From assembly GCF_003550175.1 (NCBI RefSeq), contig NZ_QXDF01000001.1:458501-522500 (forward strand): a DNA stretch of 64,000 nt, read 5' to 3'. The translations under genes were made by a program, and so were the position numbers. A model generated the notes under the pieces. That model had not been told where the DNA came from and ran no database searches. It saw only the letters and a program-made list of their open reading frames with translations. This document shows positions 46,530 through 55,550 of this stretch, piece by piece (position 1 is the stretch's first letter; the number at the start of each line of letters is the position of its first letter). The stretch comes from Dichotomicrobium thermohalophilum (lineage in GTDB: Bacteria; Pseudomonadota; Alphaproteobacteria; Rhizobiales; Rhodomicrobiaceae).

Positions 46530-48398
46530 TCACGCGTCAGGCAGGTCCGCACCGTGATCCAGATTTGCCAATTCCTCGTTCAGGGCGCGCAAGCGGATGA
46601 AGTTTTCTTCTGATTGCTCCTCGGCAAATGCCTGTTCCGCCGCTGCAAGCTCCTGTCTTAACGCGGACGCCTTTCGATGCAAAGCGGTGATGTGCTGCCA
46701 CGCCGCTTCGATGTCCGCACGTGAGGCGTCTGCCCGGAAATGGGCGCCAAGCTCACACGCGGCCAGGCTTTCTGTTTCCTTAAGCGCGCCGTCCAACCCC
46801 ATGTTGTGCAGGTGATGGCGCAGCGAGTCTATGTCAAGTTGATTTATCGTAACATGTGCAGCATTCAAGCCGTCCAGCAGCCGCCGCGCGGCCTGGCTCT
46901 CCAGGTGCAAGGTGGCGACATCCTCTGCGACCGTGTCCAATAGCCAAGGGTGGCGGACGAGCGCCTGGACGATCACAGCTTCGCGCACGGGTGAGCCGCC
47001 ATCCGGCCGGCGGACCAGCGCGCTGTTGGCCAGCGCTTCGCTGGCGCCGGCGCGATCGCCATAGCCCGCTGAGGGCTGCCGCCAACCATTCGTTCGATGC
47101 CGCGGCGGCTGCTCCCGACGCCGTGGCGCGGTGCGGAACATCTGGAAAAGCCGGTCCCGGAAGGCGCGCGTGTAGTAGTTGCGCACCGTCGGCTCGCCGA
47201 TCGTGCCGGCCAGGGTACGCAGCCGGGCCTCCAGCGCCGCGCGCCGCTCCGGCGTTGACCAGTCACCCGCGCCGGTCTCGCGCTGCCAGATCACGTCGAT
47301 GAGCGGTTTGGCCTGTTCCAGAATGCTGCGCATCGCGCCCGCGCCGTCGCGCCGGATCAGGTCGTCCGGGTCCAGCCCTTCCGGCAAATAGGCAAAGCGC
47401 AGGCTCTTGCCCGGTGCGAGCAGCGGCAATGCCGCCTCTGCCGCGCGATAGGCTGCCCGCCCGCCTGCCTCATCGCCGTCGAAGCAAAGGATTGGCTCAT
47501 CCGCCATGCGCCATAGCAGCTTGAGCTGTTGCTCGGTGAGCGCGGTGCCGAGCGGCGCCACCGCCTGCGGGAAGCCCGCCGCCGCTATCGCGATAACGTC
47601 CATGTAGCCTTCCGCGACGATCACTTCACCGCGCTCGTGGGCCGCCTTGCGCGCGTTCGCGGCGTTGAACAGCATCGCGCCCTTGTGAAACAGCGGGGTC
47701 TCGGGCGAGTTCAGATATTTCGCCGGCTGGTCCGGGTCGAGCGCGCGCCCGCCGAAGGCGATCACCTGTCCGCGCAGGTCGGTGATCGGGAAGATGATCC
47801 GGTGCCGGAAGCGGTCGTAGGGCGTGGCGATGTCCTCGCCGGCGATGACCATGCCCGCGGCGGCCATGTCCTCCACGCTGAAGCCCTGCGCGGTGAGGTG
47901 AGACTTGAGCGCGGAGCGCGAGGCGGGCGCGTAGCCGATGCGGAAGGCGGCGGTCGTCTCGGCGTCCAGCCCGCGGCGGTGGAGATAGTCGAGCGCTGCC
48001 GCGCCCGCGTTGCCGCGAAGCTGCGCCTCGAACCACTTGCACGCCGTCTCGGTGAGCCGCAACAGCCGGTCGCGCTCGGCCTCGCGCGCCTCGTCCTGCG
48101 CCGAGGGCTTGGGCAGGTCCACGCCCGCCTCGCCGGCAAGCTGCTGGACCGCCTCGGGGAAGGACAACCCTTCCGTCTTCATCAGGAAGGTGAAGATGTC
48201 GCCGTGCTCCCCAGTGGCGAAGCAGTGATAGAAGCCCTTCTGGTCGTTGACCGTGAAGGACGGCGTCTTCTCGTCCTTGAACGGCGACAGCCCGACAAAC
48301 TCGCGCCCCTGGCGCTTGAGCCGGACCCGCCGCGACACCACGGCGGAGACGGGCAGGCGCGCGCGGATTTCATCGAGCAGGTGCTGCGGGAACTTCAT
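46530..48398 (-). CDS. dnaG: DNA primase DnaG
   Basis: Makes RNA primers for replication. Domains in order are the N-terminal zinc-finger-like domain (1-100), the TOPRIM catalytic core (about 255-345, with VAEGYMDVIAI and FDGDEAGGRAA acidic residues) and a C-terminal helicase-binding domain from about 470. The zinc ligands are largely lost: where other primases have C-x2-H and C-x2-C, this protein reads GLSPFKDEKTPSF and FYHCFATGEHGD, keeping a single cysteine. The same loss is known in rhizobial primases, so the gene is functional, not degraded. Length (622) is normal. Confidence 0.97.
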   Translation of the reverse strand: MKFPQHLLDEIRARLPVSAVVSRRVRLKRQGREFVGLSPFKDEKTPSFTVNDQKGFYHCFATGEHGDIFTFLMKTEGLSFPEAVQQLAGEAGVDLPKPSAQDEAREAERDRLLRLTETACKWFEAQLRGNAGAAALDYLHRRGLDAETTAAFRIGYAPASRSALKSHLTAQGFSVEDMAAAGMVIAGEDIATPYDRFRHRIIFPITDLRGQVIAFGGRALDPDQPAKYLNSPETPLFHKGAMLFNAANARKAAHERGEVIVAEGYMDVIAIAAAGFPQAVAPLGTALTEQQLKLLWRMADEPILCFDGDEAGGRAAYRAAEAALPLLAPGKSLRFAYLPEGLDPDDLIRRDGAGAMRSILEQAKPLIDVIWQRETGAGDWSTPERRAALEARLRTLAGTIGEPTVRNYYTRAFRDRLFQMFRTAPRRREQPPRHRTNGWRQPSAGYGDRAGASEALANSALVRRPDGGSPVREAVIVQALVRHPWLLDTVAEDVATLHLESQAARRLLDGLNAAHVTINQLDIDSLRHHLHNMGLDGALKETESLAACELGAHFRADASRADIEAAWQHITALHRKASALRQELAAAEQAFAEEQSEENFIRLRALNEELANLDHGADLPDA

Positions 48399-48503
48399 CG
48401 GCGCTCAGGATGCGGTTGGTGATCGCGGCGATGATGGGGTGATTCGCGCGCGGGAGCGGCGGCGTGGACAGTCCCTGTGACTTGCGGGGACAATGTGGAG
48501 AGG

Positions 48504-49385
48504 CTAGGATGGCTCGCGCGCGGCGATCGCCTCGGCCAGTGCCACGGTGCGCCGCGCCATGTCGGCGTGCAGCCGCTCGACCATCCGTCCGTTGATCGAA
48601 ATCGCGCCCTTGCCGGCGTTTTCCGGCCTGTCGAATGCCGCGATGATCTCGCGCGCCCGTTCAACCTCATCCGCCGAGGGCGAGAAGGCCAGATTGCACG
48701 GCTCGATCTGGCGCGGGTGGATCAGCGTCTTGCCGTCCATGCCCAGTTCGCGGCCCTGCTCGCACTCCGCCGCGAAGCCGGCATCATCCGCGAAGTCGTT
48801 GAACACCCCGTCTATGATCTCCAGCCCATAGGCCCGCGCAGCGAGCACGCAGGTCGACAGCCAGGACAGCATCGGCGCACGCCCCGGTGCGAGGGCCGCG
48901 CGCGTTTCCTTCGCAAGGTCGTTGGTGCCCATGACGAAGACGGTGAGCGGGTTGCGCTCGCTGGCGGCCGCGGCGGCGATCTCATTCGCGCGGATAATCG
49001 CCATCGGCGTCTCCATCATCGCCCAGAGCGTCAGTTCGGCCGGCGCGCCGTGATCCGCGAGCATCGCCCGCACCTCGGCCAGCCCTTCCGGCCCGTCCAC
49101 CTTGGGCAGCAGGAGGCCATCCGCGCCCGAGGACGCTGCCGCGCGCAAGTCCTCTGCGCCCCACGGGCTGTTCAGAGCATTGATGCGGATGATGACCTCG
49201 CGCGGCGCATAGCCGCCCTGCTTCACCGCCGCGACGACCTGATCCCGCGCGAGCGCCTTTTCCTCGGGCGCGACGGAGTCCTCAAGGTCGAACAGCAGGC
49301 AGTCGGCCGGGAGCGACCGCGCCTTGTCCAGCGCCCGCGCGTTGGAGCCGGGCATGTACAGAACGCTTCTGCGGGGTGTGATCAC
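48504..49385 (-). CDS. CitE-like (HpcH/HpaI family) CoA-ester lyase
   Basis: A 293-residue TIM-barrel enzyme that cleaves or hydrolyses beta-hydroxyacyl-CoA compounds such as malyl- or citramalyl-CoA. Conserved segments are SVLYMPGSNARALDKA, LFDLEDSVAPEEK (metal Glu/Asp), ETPMAIIRA and GTNDLAKE, then KTLIHPRQIE. I use the GTG at 49385 because GAGGAAGG lies directly upstream; the open frame reaches further but without coding character. It follows dnaG in the same direction after a 105-base gap. Confidence 0.9.
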   Translation of the reverse strand: MITPRRSVLYMPGSNARALDKARSLPADCLLFDLEDSVAPEEKALARDQVVAAVKQGGYAPREVIIRINALNSPWGAEDLRAAASSGADGLLLPKVDGPEGLAEVRAMLADHGAPAELTLWAMMETPMAIIRANEIAAAAASERNPLTVFVMGTNDLAKETRAALAPGRAPMLSWLSTCVLAARAYGLEIIDGVFNDFADDAGFAAECEQGRELGMDGKTLIHPRQIEPCNLAFSPSADEVERAREIIAAFDRPENAGKGAISINGRMVERLHADMARRTVALAEAIAAREPS

Positions 49386-49454
49386 GCGCCCTTCCTCACT
49401 GCCAGTTGGCGCGAGAATACGGAGCCGCACGCGAGCGCGCAACCGGCCGGGCGG

Positions 49455-49568
49455 TTACTTCTGCTGGTTCCGGTTGTTGAAGAGAATGTTCAGGACAAAA
49501 GCGATGCCGTAGATCAGGGCGGGGATGACAACGAGGATCAGGATCGTGACAGCGATAAGTTCGATCAT
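49455..49568 (-). CDS. 37-residue single-TM peptide
   Basis: The frame encodes one hydrophobic helix of about 28 residues followed by a polar NNRNQQK tail, beginning MIELIAV. A GGGAC lies about ten bases before the ATG. Such tiny membrane peptides are common but hard to prove; the clean hydrophobic pattern and its position in a gap between two minus-strand genes support it. Confidence 0.5.
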   Translation of the reverse strand: MIELIAVTILILVVIPALIYGIAFVLNILFNNRNQQK

Positions 49569-49646
49569 GATATGGGTCCCGGACTGCGTTTGACGTGCGG
49601 AAAACGGGCGGGGGCGGCTGGTGGACCTGCGACACACGGGCGCAGA

Positions 49647-50024
49647 TCAGACGCGCTTGGCAACGAAGCGCTGGAGCCGCGGGCGCACGCGCAGGAACAG
49701 GTCGTAACCCCGGTCGAGCAGCCAGCGGCTCGGGGCGTTGTCGGTGAGCCAGCCGAGCCAGCGGAATGCGCTTAAGTGCTTCCAGATCTCGATGAAGCCC
49801 GCGGCGCCGACGCGCGGCGTGCCGTCCGGCATGACGACGTGGAAGCGGGCCTTCGCGCTCGCCGCGTTCACGCCGCAGACCTCGACGCCGTCGGGCGCGG
49901 TGCTGATGTCGCGCCACTCCAGCCGGTCCGCGCCGCGCAAGCGCCGGTAAAACGCGATCTCGCGGACGCATAGCGGGCATGCGCCGTCGTAGAGGACGGT
50001 CGGTTTGTTCGTCGTGTTCGCCAT
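49647..50024 (-). CDS. DCC-family thiol-disulfide oxidoreductase-like protein (DUF393)
   Basis: A 125-residue protein with the family motif YDGACPLC near residue 13, followed by EIAFYRRLRGADRLEWRDIS. Members have a thioredoxin-like fold with a CxxC pair, but their in vivo partners are mostly unknown. I start at MANTT (50024); upstream codons of the open frame overlap the divergent leader of the pyridoxal kinase gene. Confidence 0.88.
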   Translation of the reverse strand: MANTTNKPTVLYDGACPLCVREIAFYRRLRGADRLEWRDISTAPDGVEVCGVNAASAKARFHVVMPDGTPRVGAAGFIEIWKHLSAFRWLGWLTDNAPSRWLLDRGYDLFLRVRPRLQRFVAKRV

Positions 50025-50062
50025 GCTACAGATTCGCGCCAAGCGCACGTTTGGATCAGCCC

Positions 50063-50875
50063 ATGCCCACCGTCCTCGCCATCTCCTCGCAGGTCGTCTT
50101 CGGCCATGTCGGCAATTCGGCGGCCGCGTTCGCGCTGCGCCGGCTGGGCGTGCATGTGCTGCCGGTGCCGACGATCGTGCTGACCAGCAACCCGGCGATC
50201 AGCCCGCACGCGATCCAGCACATCGCCCCGGACAAGCTCGACGAGATGCTCGGCGCGCTGGCGGCGAACGGCTGGCTCGACCGGCTCGACGCGGTGCAGA
50301 CCGGCTATCTGCCCAGCGCCGCGCATGTGGCCGTGGCGGCGAAGTGGGTGCGGCGGCTGAAGGCCGAAGGCGCGCTTTACGTCTGCGACCCGATCATCGG
50401 CGACGAGCCGGCGGGGCTGTATCTGCCGGAGGCGAGCGCGCGGGCGATCGCGGAGGAGCTGCTGCCGCTGGCCGATGTCGCCACGCCCAACCGCTTCGAG
50501 CTGGGCTGGTTCGCGGGCGCGGAGATCGCGGATGCGGCGGGCGCGCTGGCGGCGGCGCGTGTGCTGCCGGCGGAGTGCGTGCTGGCCACGTCGTGCCCCG
50601 CGGATGGGCGTCTCGCGAATTTGCTGGTCGCGCGGGCGGGCGCGTGGCGCACGGAGGTCGGCGCGCATGAGCGGCTGATCCCCGGCGCGGGGGACTTTTT
50701 CGCCGCGCTGTGGCTGGCGCATGTGCTCCGTGGCGAGAGCCGGGTGACGGCGCTGGCGCTGGCCACGGCGGGGACGGAAGCCGCGATCGCCGCGAGCGGC
50801 GGCGAAGGCATCGACATCGTCGGCACGCAGGGCTTATGGACCGCGCCCCAGCCCTGGCCTGTCGTCAAGGCCTGA
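50063..50875 (+). CDS. pdxY: pyridoxal kinase
   Basis: A 270-residue ribokinase-fold enzyme that phosphorylates pyridoxal (and perhaps pyridoxine) in the vitamin B6 salvage pathway. The N-terminus ISSQVVFGHVGNSAAAFALRRLG and the TIVLTSN segment are typical of PdxY. The anion-hole GAGDFFAA carries the catalytic aspartate, and the CDPIIGDEPAGLY segment binds nucleotide and metal. It is divergent from the DCC-family gene with a 38-base gap. Confidence 0.93.
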   Translation: MPTVLAISSQVVFGHVGNSAAAFALRRLGVHVLPVPTIVLTSNPAISPHAIQHIAPDKLDEMLGALAANGWLDRLDAVQTGYLPSAAHVAVAAKWVRRLKAEGALYVCDPIIGDEPAGLYLPEASARAIAEELLPLADVATPNRFELGWFAGAEIADAAGALAAARVLPAECVLATSCPADGRLANLLVARAGAWRTEVGAHERLIPGAGDFFAALWLAHVLRGESRVTALALATAGTEAAIAASGGEGIDIVGTQGLWTAPQPWPVVKA

Positions 50876-50899
50876 GCGTTCCTCCCCGGCGCGCGCTGG

Positions 50900-51199
50900 T
50901 TATAGCACCGACCGAAGCACGACTAGGCTTGCAACCCCGACAAATACGGCCAATAGCAATGGCAGGCGGAACGCAGCAATAGCCGTAAGCGCCCCGGCGA
51001 TCGCTTCGGCCGCGCCGGCTGACAGAACCGCAGGCGCGATGATCGCCGTCAGAACGGCTGGCGGAACGGCGTTGAGCGCCGCCGTCATTCGCGGCCCAAG
51101 ATGCCGCTCGCGCATCACCAGGTAGCCACTGATGCGCGTCAGATACGTAACCACCGCCATGGCCAGGATCGTCAGAAGGCTCGCCATATCCATGATCAT
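50900..51199 (-). CDS. AzlD family small transporter subunit
   Basis: A 99-residue protein with three hydrophobic helices, including the AzlD-type AVVTYLTRISGYLVM start. With AzlC it forms an exporter of branched-chain amino acids or similar compounds. The ATG overlaps the azlC stop as ATGA. Confidence 0.92.
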   Translation of the reverse strand: MIMDMASLLTILAMAVVTYLTRISGYLVMRERHLGPRMTAALNAVPPAVLTAIIAPAVLSAGAAEAIAGALTAIAAFRLPLLLAVFVGVASLVVLRSVL

Positions 51200-51915
51200 G
51201 CCCTCGACAGTTGGGCGCGGTCGCCCGGATTAAGTACAGCCGCGAGGCCGACAGCCGTCAGGCTACCGAGGATCACGTACCAGGGGGCGGGCAGGATCTG
51301 GTAACTCAGGGCCGAAACGGCGGCGCTGGTGGCGACGACGGGGAACCAGGCCGGGGTTTTGCGAAAACCAACAATCAGGGCAATGAACATCGCGGCGAAA
51401 ACGAAGTCGAGCCCCCATGCTTCCGGGCGGCCGATTCCGGTACCGAACACGCCGCCGGCCAGCGTTCCGCTGATCCAGCAAACGAAAAGCGGGATGACGA
51501 GGCCGGCGTAATAGGCGGGGGTTAGACGGCTATGCATTGCCCGGGCCTCGGCCAGCGCCCAGACTTCATCGGTCAAGGCATAGAACGCGGCAAAGCGTTG
51601 CGCTCCGCGAAAGGCGGCCATGTGCCGCGCGAGAGAGGCGCCCATCATGACATGGCGCAGATTGACCATGAACGTTGCGAAGACGATTGCCGCCGCCGGC
51701 AACGGCGTTGCCCAAAGCCCGATTGCGACGAACTGCGACGCGCCAGCGAACACCGTGGCGCTCATCAGGCCGATCTCGGCCAGCGACAGACCGCGCTCGC
51801 TGGCGAGTGTGCCCCACACCAGCGCAATCGAAATCGCGGCGATGCAGATCGGCAGCATTGCCGCCGCGCCCCGGCCAAACTCTCGCCGAAGACTGTCACC
51901 ATCTGGTCTTGGCAT
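51196..51915 (-). CDS. AzlC family transporter subunit
   Basis: A 239-residue protein with seven or eight helices. The AzlC markers are the opening WGTLASERGLSLAEIGLMSATVFAGASQFVAIGLW and the later NLRHVMMGASLARH segment. It is the large subunit of the AzlCD exporter. The AraC-family gene lies immediately upstream in the same direction, a common local regulator arrangement. Confidence 0.93.
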   Translation of the reverse strand: MPRPDGDSLRREFGRGAAAMLPICIAAISIALVWGTLASERGLSLAEIGLMSATVFAGASQFVAIGLWATPLPAAAIVFATFMVNLRHVMMGASLARHMAAFRGAQRFAAFYALTDEVWALAEARAMHSRLTPAYYAGLVIPLFVCWISGTLAGGVFGTGIGRPEAWGLDFVFAAMFIALIVGFRKTPAWFPVVATSAAVSALSYQILPAPWYVILGSLTAVGLAAVLNPGDRAQLSRA

Positions 51916-51939
51916 TGCTCGTCCCCGAAACCGGATGCG

Positions 51940-52803
51940 TCAGGTCATGCGCGCGAACGCTCCGGGAGTCACGCCAATCCGCGCTTTGAACGCCCGGGTC
52001 ATGTGAGGTTGATCCGCGAAACCGGCGGCTGCCGCCACCTCAACCGGCGTCAGGCCGGAGCGGAGCAGCCGCCGCGCAAGCCGCACGCGCCGATCCACGA
52101 GAAAGGCGTGCGGCGTCAGCCCCGTTTCCTGCTTGAAGGCGCGAATGAGATGTGAGCGCGACAGGCCGGCAATCTGGGCGAGCGTGGCCAGATCGACGTT
52201 CTCGGGCAGGTTCGCCTCCAGATAGTCCTTGGTCCGGATGACGGCGCCCCGCTCGTTCCTGAGGTGCTCATCTTCGGCGTCGAGGCGTGCGTGGCGAACG
52301 AGCATTCGCCGCAGGACGCTGATCATCGCCTCATCGACGCACAAGGCGTCCTCACTGCCCTGCATCGCCTGATGCGTGTCAAGAAAGGCCGTGCTCAGTT
52401 CAGGATCGCGGACTACCGGCGCGTCAAAAGTCAACGTCCCTTTCGGGGATTTGCCCATGATGTCCGTGGCGATGTCGGTAATCAGGTCGATGCTCGGATA
52501 GATCATCCGGTACGCATAGCCGGCACCCTCGGGCCGCCCATCATGAACGGTATCCGGATTGACGAAGCAAAGATCACCGGGTCGCGCCGCATGGGCTACG
52601 CCCGCGATTTCGAAGCGCTCACAACCGGCGACGATTGTGCCGATTACATATGTCTCGTGCGTATGGCGCTCGTAAACATGGGTGCGGAACGTCGCGGTGA
52701 GACATTCCAGATCGCCGTAGCGCGGTTCGCGCCACAAGGTCGCCGATTCGCCATGGGCCAGTGGCGCTTCTCTCAGCATGTCTTGTTGGGTGCGCATCTG
52801 CAT
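51940..52803 (-). CDS. AraC family regulator with cupin sensor domain
   Basis: A 287-residue regulator. The N-terminal cupin domain (about 20-110, with HTHETYVIGTIVAGC and a PGDLCFVNPDTVHDG loop) senses a small molecule, and two HTH motifs occupy about residues 185-285 (VDLATLAQIAGLSRSHLIRAFKQETGL and PVEVAAAAGFADQPHMTRAFKARIG). It precedes azlCD in the same direction, so it probably controls that exporter in response to an amino acid or an analogue. Confidence 0.92.
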   Translation of the reverse strand: MQMRTQQDMLREAPLAHGESATLWREPRYGDLECLTATFRTHVYERHTHETYVIGTIVAGCERFEIAGVAHAARPGDLCFVNPDTVHDGRPEGAGYAYRMIYPSIDLITDIATDIMGKSPKGTLTFDAPVVRDPELSTAFLDTHQAMQGSEDALCVDEAMISVLRRMLVRHARLDAEDEHLRNERGAVIRTKDYLEANLPENVDLATLAQIAGLSRSHLIRAFKQETGLTPHAFLVDRRVRLARRLLRSGLTPVEVAAAAGFADQPHMTRAFKARIGVTPGAFARMT

Positions 52804-52887
52804 GGAACGACATTAGCGGTTTGTGCGCCCTCTGGCTTGAACGAAAGTGCGGTCTCCGGATCGGTGCGCCGCACTCATCAGCCAGGG

Positions 52888-54936
52888 CTACCGCACAAAC
52901 CCCAGCCCCGCGCCCGCGCCGGGCTTCGTCCGGCTCACCTGACCGAGCATCTCCACCACCTGCGCCTTGTCGCCCTTCGCGCCGAGCATGTCCGCCCGGC
53001 TGTAGACCTGCGCAAAATCGCCCGGCGTAAGATTGTCAAACGCCAGCCCGCCTTCCGGCGGCTCGCTCCAGCCGAAAAACACCCGGAACGCATGCGCCAG
53101 CGCCGCCTTGTCCAGATAGGTCAGCGTGATGTGAAAGGTGAAGCGGCGCAGCGAGGCGGTGTCGAACCGCTCGAACAGGTTGGTCGTGAAGCACACCGGC
53201 AGCGGGTGCTGCTCCATCCAGGTGAGCATCTCGTTGACCTGCGTGACCTCCCAGGAGCGCACGGCGTCGCGCCGGTCCAGCAGGAAGGATTCCGCCTCGT
53301 CGAACACCAGCATCGCCCCGGCGTCGCGCGCCTCCTCGAAGGCTTCCGCGATGCGCTTTTCCGACTCGCCGACGAACGCGCCGAGCAGGTCGGAGCCGCG
53401 CTTCTGGATGATGTCCATGCCCAGACGCGAGGCGAGATAGCGCGCGTAAGCCGATTTGCCCGTGCCCGGCGGGCCGGACAGGACGATCGAGAAGTTGCGG
53501 CGCTGCCCGGCGGCGACCTGTTCGGTGAAGGCGACGAGGTCGCAGTCCGCGCTGGCGAGCTTGGGGTCGAAGTCGACATCGCTGGACACACCGCGCGCGC
53601 CCGCGCCGGAAACCGCGCGCACCACGCCGCTGGCGGCTCGCTCCACCGCGCCCGCGCCCTGCCCGGCGTAGCGCGCCGCCTTCAGCGCGTTCTCCATGAT
53701 CGCCGGGGTGGCGTCGATCTTGCGGGCAAGGCCCTCAAGCTCCTGCTCCGACAAGCTCACGCCGTGCCGGTCCGACAGCCGGCGCAGAATGCGCTCGCGC
53801 TGGCGCGCGGGCGGCAGGCGCAGCTCGATCGCCAGCGTCATGCGGCGCAGCACCGCCGGGTCGATCTCGTGGATGTTGTTCGAGGTCCACAGTACCGGGA
53901 CCGGGCTGCGCTCCAGAACGCGGTTGAGATACAGCTTCGAGCCGCCGCGCCCGATGAGCTGCGAAGCGACATCCTCCATCTCGTCGAACAGCACCGCGGC
54001 GTTCTTCGACCCCGCCAGCAGTCGCAGCGAGAAGACGAGGTCCGCCAGCCGCGCGGAGCGGTCCTGCTCGGCCTGTGTGCCCGCATCCTCGCCCGCGCCG
54101 TAGAGCGTCAGGCCCGCGGCCTCGGCCGTGACCTTGCACAGCTCAGTCTTGCCGGAGCCGGGCTGGCCATACAGCAGGATGTTGACGCCCGCCGCGCCCT
54201 CGCGCGCCGCCCCGCGCAGCACGCCGGCGATCAGGTCGCGGTCGGTTTCAACGTGATCGTAGTCGTCCGCCCTGATCGCCGCCTTCAGCGGTGTGCCGAG
54301 GAACGCCTTGCGCATCTCGGCGAAGTCGGCGAATTCGCGGTCCAGGCAGTTGTTGACGCGCGGCGGGATCTGGAAGCGGCCGTTGAAGCCGGAGATTTCG
54401 TCGCCGTCCTCATCCAGCTTCAGCAGCCCCGAGACGATCAGGTCGCCGTCCGGCCCGATCAGCGGCTCGACCACGCGCGCGGGCTGGCCGGTCATCGCGG
54501 CGATGGTGCGGCTGAACGGTGTGATGACCTCGCCCACGCAGTCGCAAAGATATTCGACCTGATCGAAGCGCGCGTAATAAGCGATCAGCGCGACGATATC
54601 CGCCGATGCGGGCGGCAGGCCCAACTCGCGCACAAGCATCTGGATATTACGCGTCAGCGGCTCGGGGGGCGGCGTGGCCTTTGCAGCGGCTTGCAGCTCC
54701 TGAAGGACTTGCGCCTCATGCGTGCGATAGGCGCGCTCGAACTCCGCGACATTGAACCCGCCGCCATAAAGATGGCCGATCACCTTCGCCAGCGGTTTCG
54801 GGACCGGCAGTGAGAGGACTTCGGAGCGTTCGTTGAGCCAGTGGGTCAGATGCCGAAGCGCGCGCAGGGGCAGGTCTGGCCGCGCGAGCACGCGCGACAG
54901 GTAGCCCGCGACAAGGCTGCGTTCGGTATCATTCAT
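52888..54936 (-). CDS. double AAA ATPase of unknown function
   Basis: A 682-residue protein with two complete ATPase modules. Module one: GQPGSGKTE (Walker A) and VLFDEMEDV (Walker B) at about residues 240-310. Module two: GPPGTGKSAY and LVFDEAESFLLDRR at about 490-560. The first 200 residues are helical with no recognised domain. It starts at MNDTERS; the open frame extends further upstream without coding character. Double AAA proteins remodel protein complexes, but no partner or adaptor is encoded nearby. Confidence 0.8.
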   Translation of the reverse strand: MNDTERSLVAGYLSRVLARPDLPLRALRHLTHWLNERSEVLSLPVPKPLAKVIGHLYGGGFNVAEFERAYRTHEAQVLQELQAAAKATPPPEPLTRNIQMLVRELGLPPASADIVALIAYYARFDQVEYLCDCVGEVITPFSRTIAAMTGQPARVVEPLIGPDGDLIVSGLLKLDEDGDEISGFNGRFQIPPRVNNCLDREFADFAEMRKAFLGTPLKAAIRADDYDHVETDRDLIAGVLRGAAREGAAGVNILLYGQPGSGKTELCKVTAEAAGLTLYGAGEDAGTQAEQDRSARLADLVFSLRLLAGSKNAAVLFDEMEDVASQLIGRGGSKLYLNRVLERSPVPVLWTSNNIHEIDPAVLRRMTLAIELRLPPARQRERILRRLSDRHGVSLSEQELEGLARKIDATPAIMENALKAARYAGQGAGAVERAASGVVRAVSGAGARGVSSDVDFDPKLASADCDLVAFTEQVAAGQRRNFSIVLSGPPGTGKSAYARYLASRLGMDIIQKRGSDLLGAFVGESEKRIAEAFEEARDAGAMLVFDEAESFLLDRRDAVRSWEVTQVNEMLTWMEQHPLPVCFTTNLFERFDTASLRRFTFHITLTYLDKAALAHAFRVFFGWSEPPEGGLAFDNLTPGDFAQVYSRADMLGAKGDKAQVVEMLGQVSRTKPGAGAGLGFVR

Positions 54937-55046
54937 AAGGGCACGGCCGCCCCGGGGGCCTGAACATACGCACTCATCCCCCTGTATGTATTGCTTTCGC
55001 GCGGGGTCGGGCAAGTGCCGTGCTGCAAGCGGCGGCGGGTTGGTCG

Positions 55047-55463
55047 TCAGCTTCCGCTTGACGAGAGGGCCTTGGTCTCGATGTGTCTTGCAGCGGGGCG
55101 CGTGCCTGTCCTCTCGCTTTTGGTACCCTGCCGACGCAGCGCCGCGAGCCGCGCCCGCTCGTCCTGCAGCGCGCGGGTCAGGGCCATATGCCGGTTCACG
55201 TCATAGCTCCAGTGGCCTGCCCGGCCGCGCTTCCGCTCGCCGCGCAGCGCCCGCTCCAGAGCCGCGACAACGCGCTCGGCATCGGCGGGGTCGGTCGACT
55301 CAATCTCGCTCGGCCATAGCGGCACCAACCGGGCAAGGCGGCGCGTGCGCGCATCTGCCGCAAACAGGGCTGGCGCGCGATCCCTGTGCTCGGGCGCATG
55401 CCAGCTTTGGATGCGGGGCCTGCGCCGCTTGTCACTCTGGCTTTGTTGAACATGATACGTCAT
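55047..55463 (-). CDS. hypothetical basic protein
   Basis: A 138-residue soluble protein, strongly basic in the first 30 residues (SDKRRRPRIQSWHAPEHRDR), with an acidic-basic helical middle and ending in a SSSGS tail. The GHWSYDVNRHMALTRALQDERARLAAL segment recalls DUF6477-type proteins, but I hold this weakly. AAGGAG lies nine bases before the ATG. It lies upstream of the AAA gene in the same direction, with about 110 bases between. Confidence 0.6.
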   Translation of the reverse strand: MTYHVQQSQSDKRRRPRIQSWHAPEHRDRAPALFAADARTRRLARLVPLWPSEIESTDPADAERVVAALERALRGERKRGRAGHWSYDVNRHMALTRALQDERARLAALRRQGTKSERTGTRPAARHIETKALSSSGS

Positions 55464-55550
55464 CGTTGCGGCTCCTTTTACGCGGAACCGCAAGGCTGTC
55501 ACGCCGTATCGGGGCGGGGATAACTTGTCTCGGGTATGCGTTCGACGGCG

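Noticed and set aside
52264-54813. 849-residue plus-strand frame
   Set aside because: It is antisense to the AAA ATPase and AraC genes; long antisense frames are expected at this GC content.
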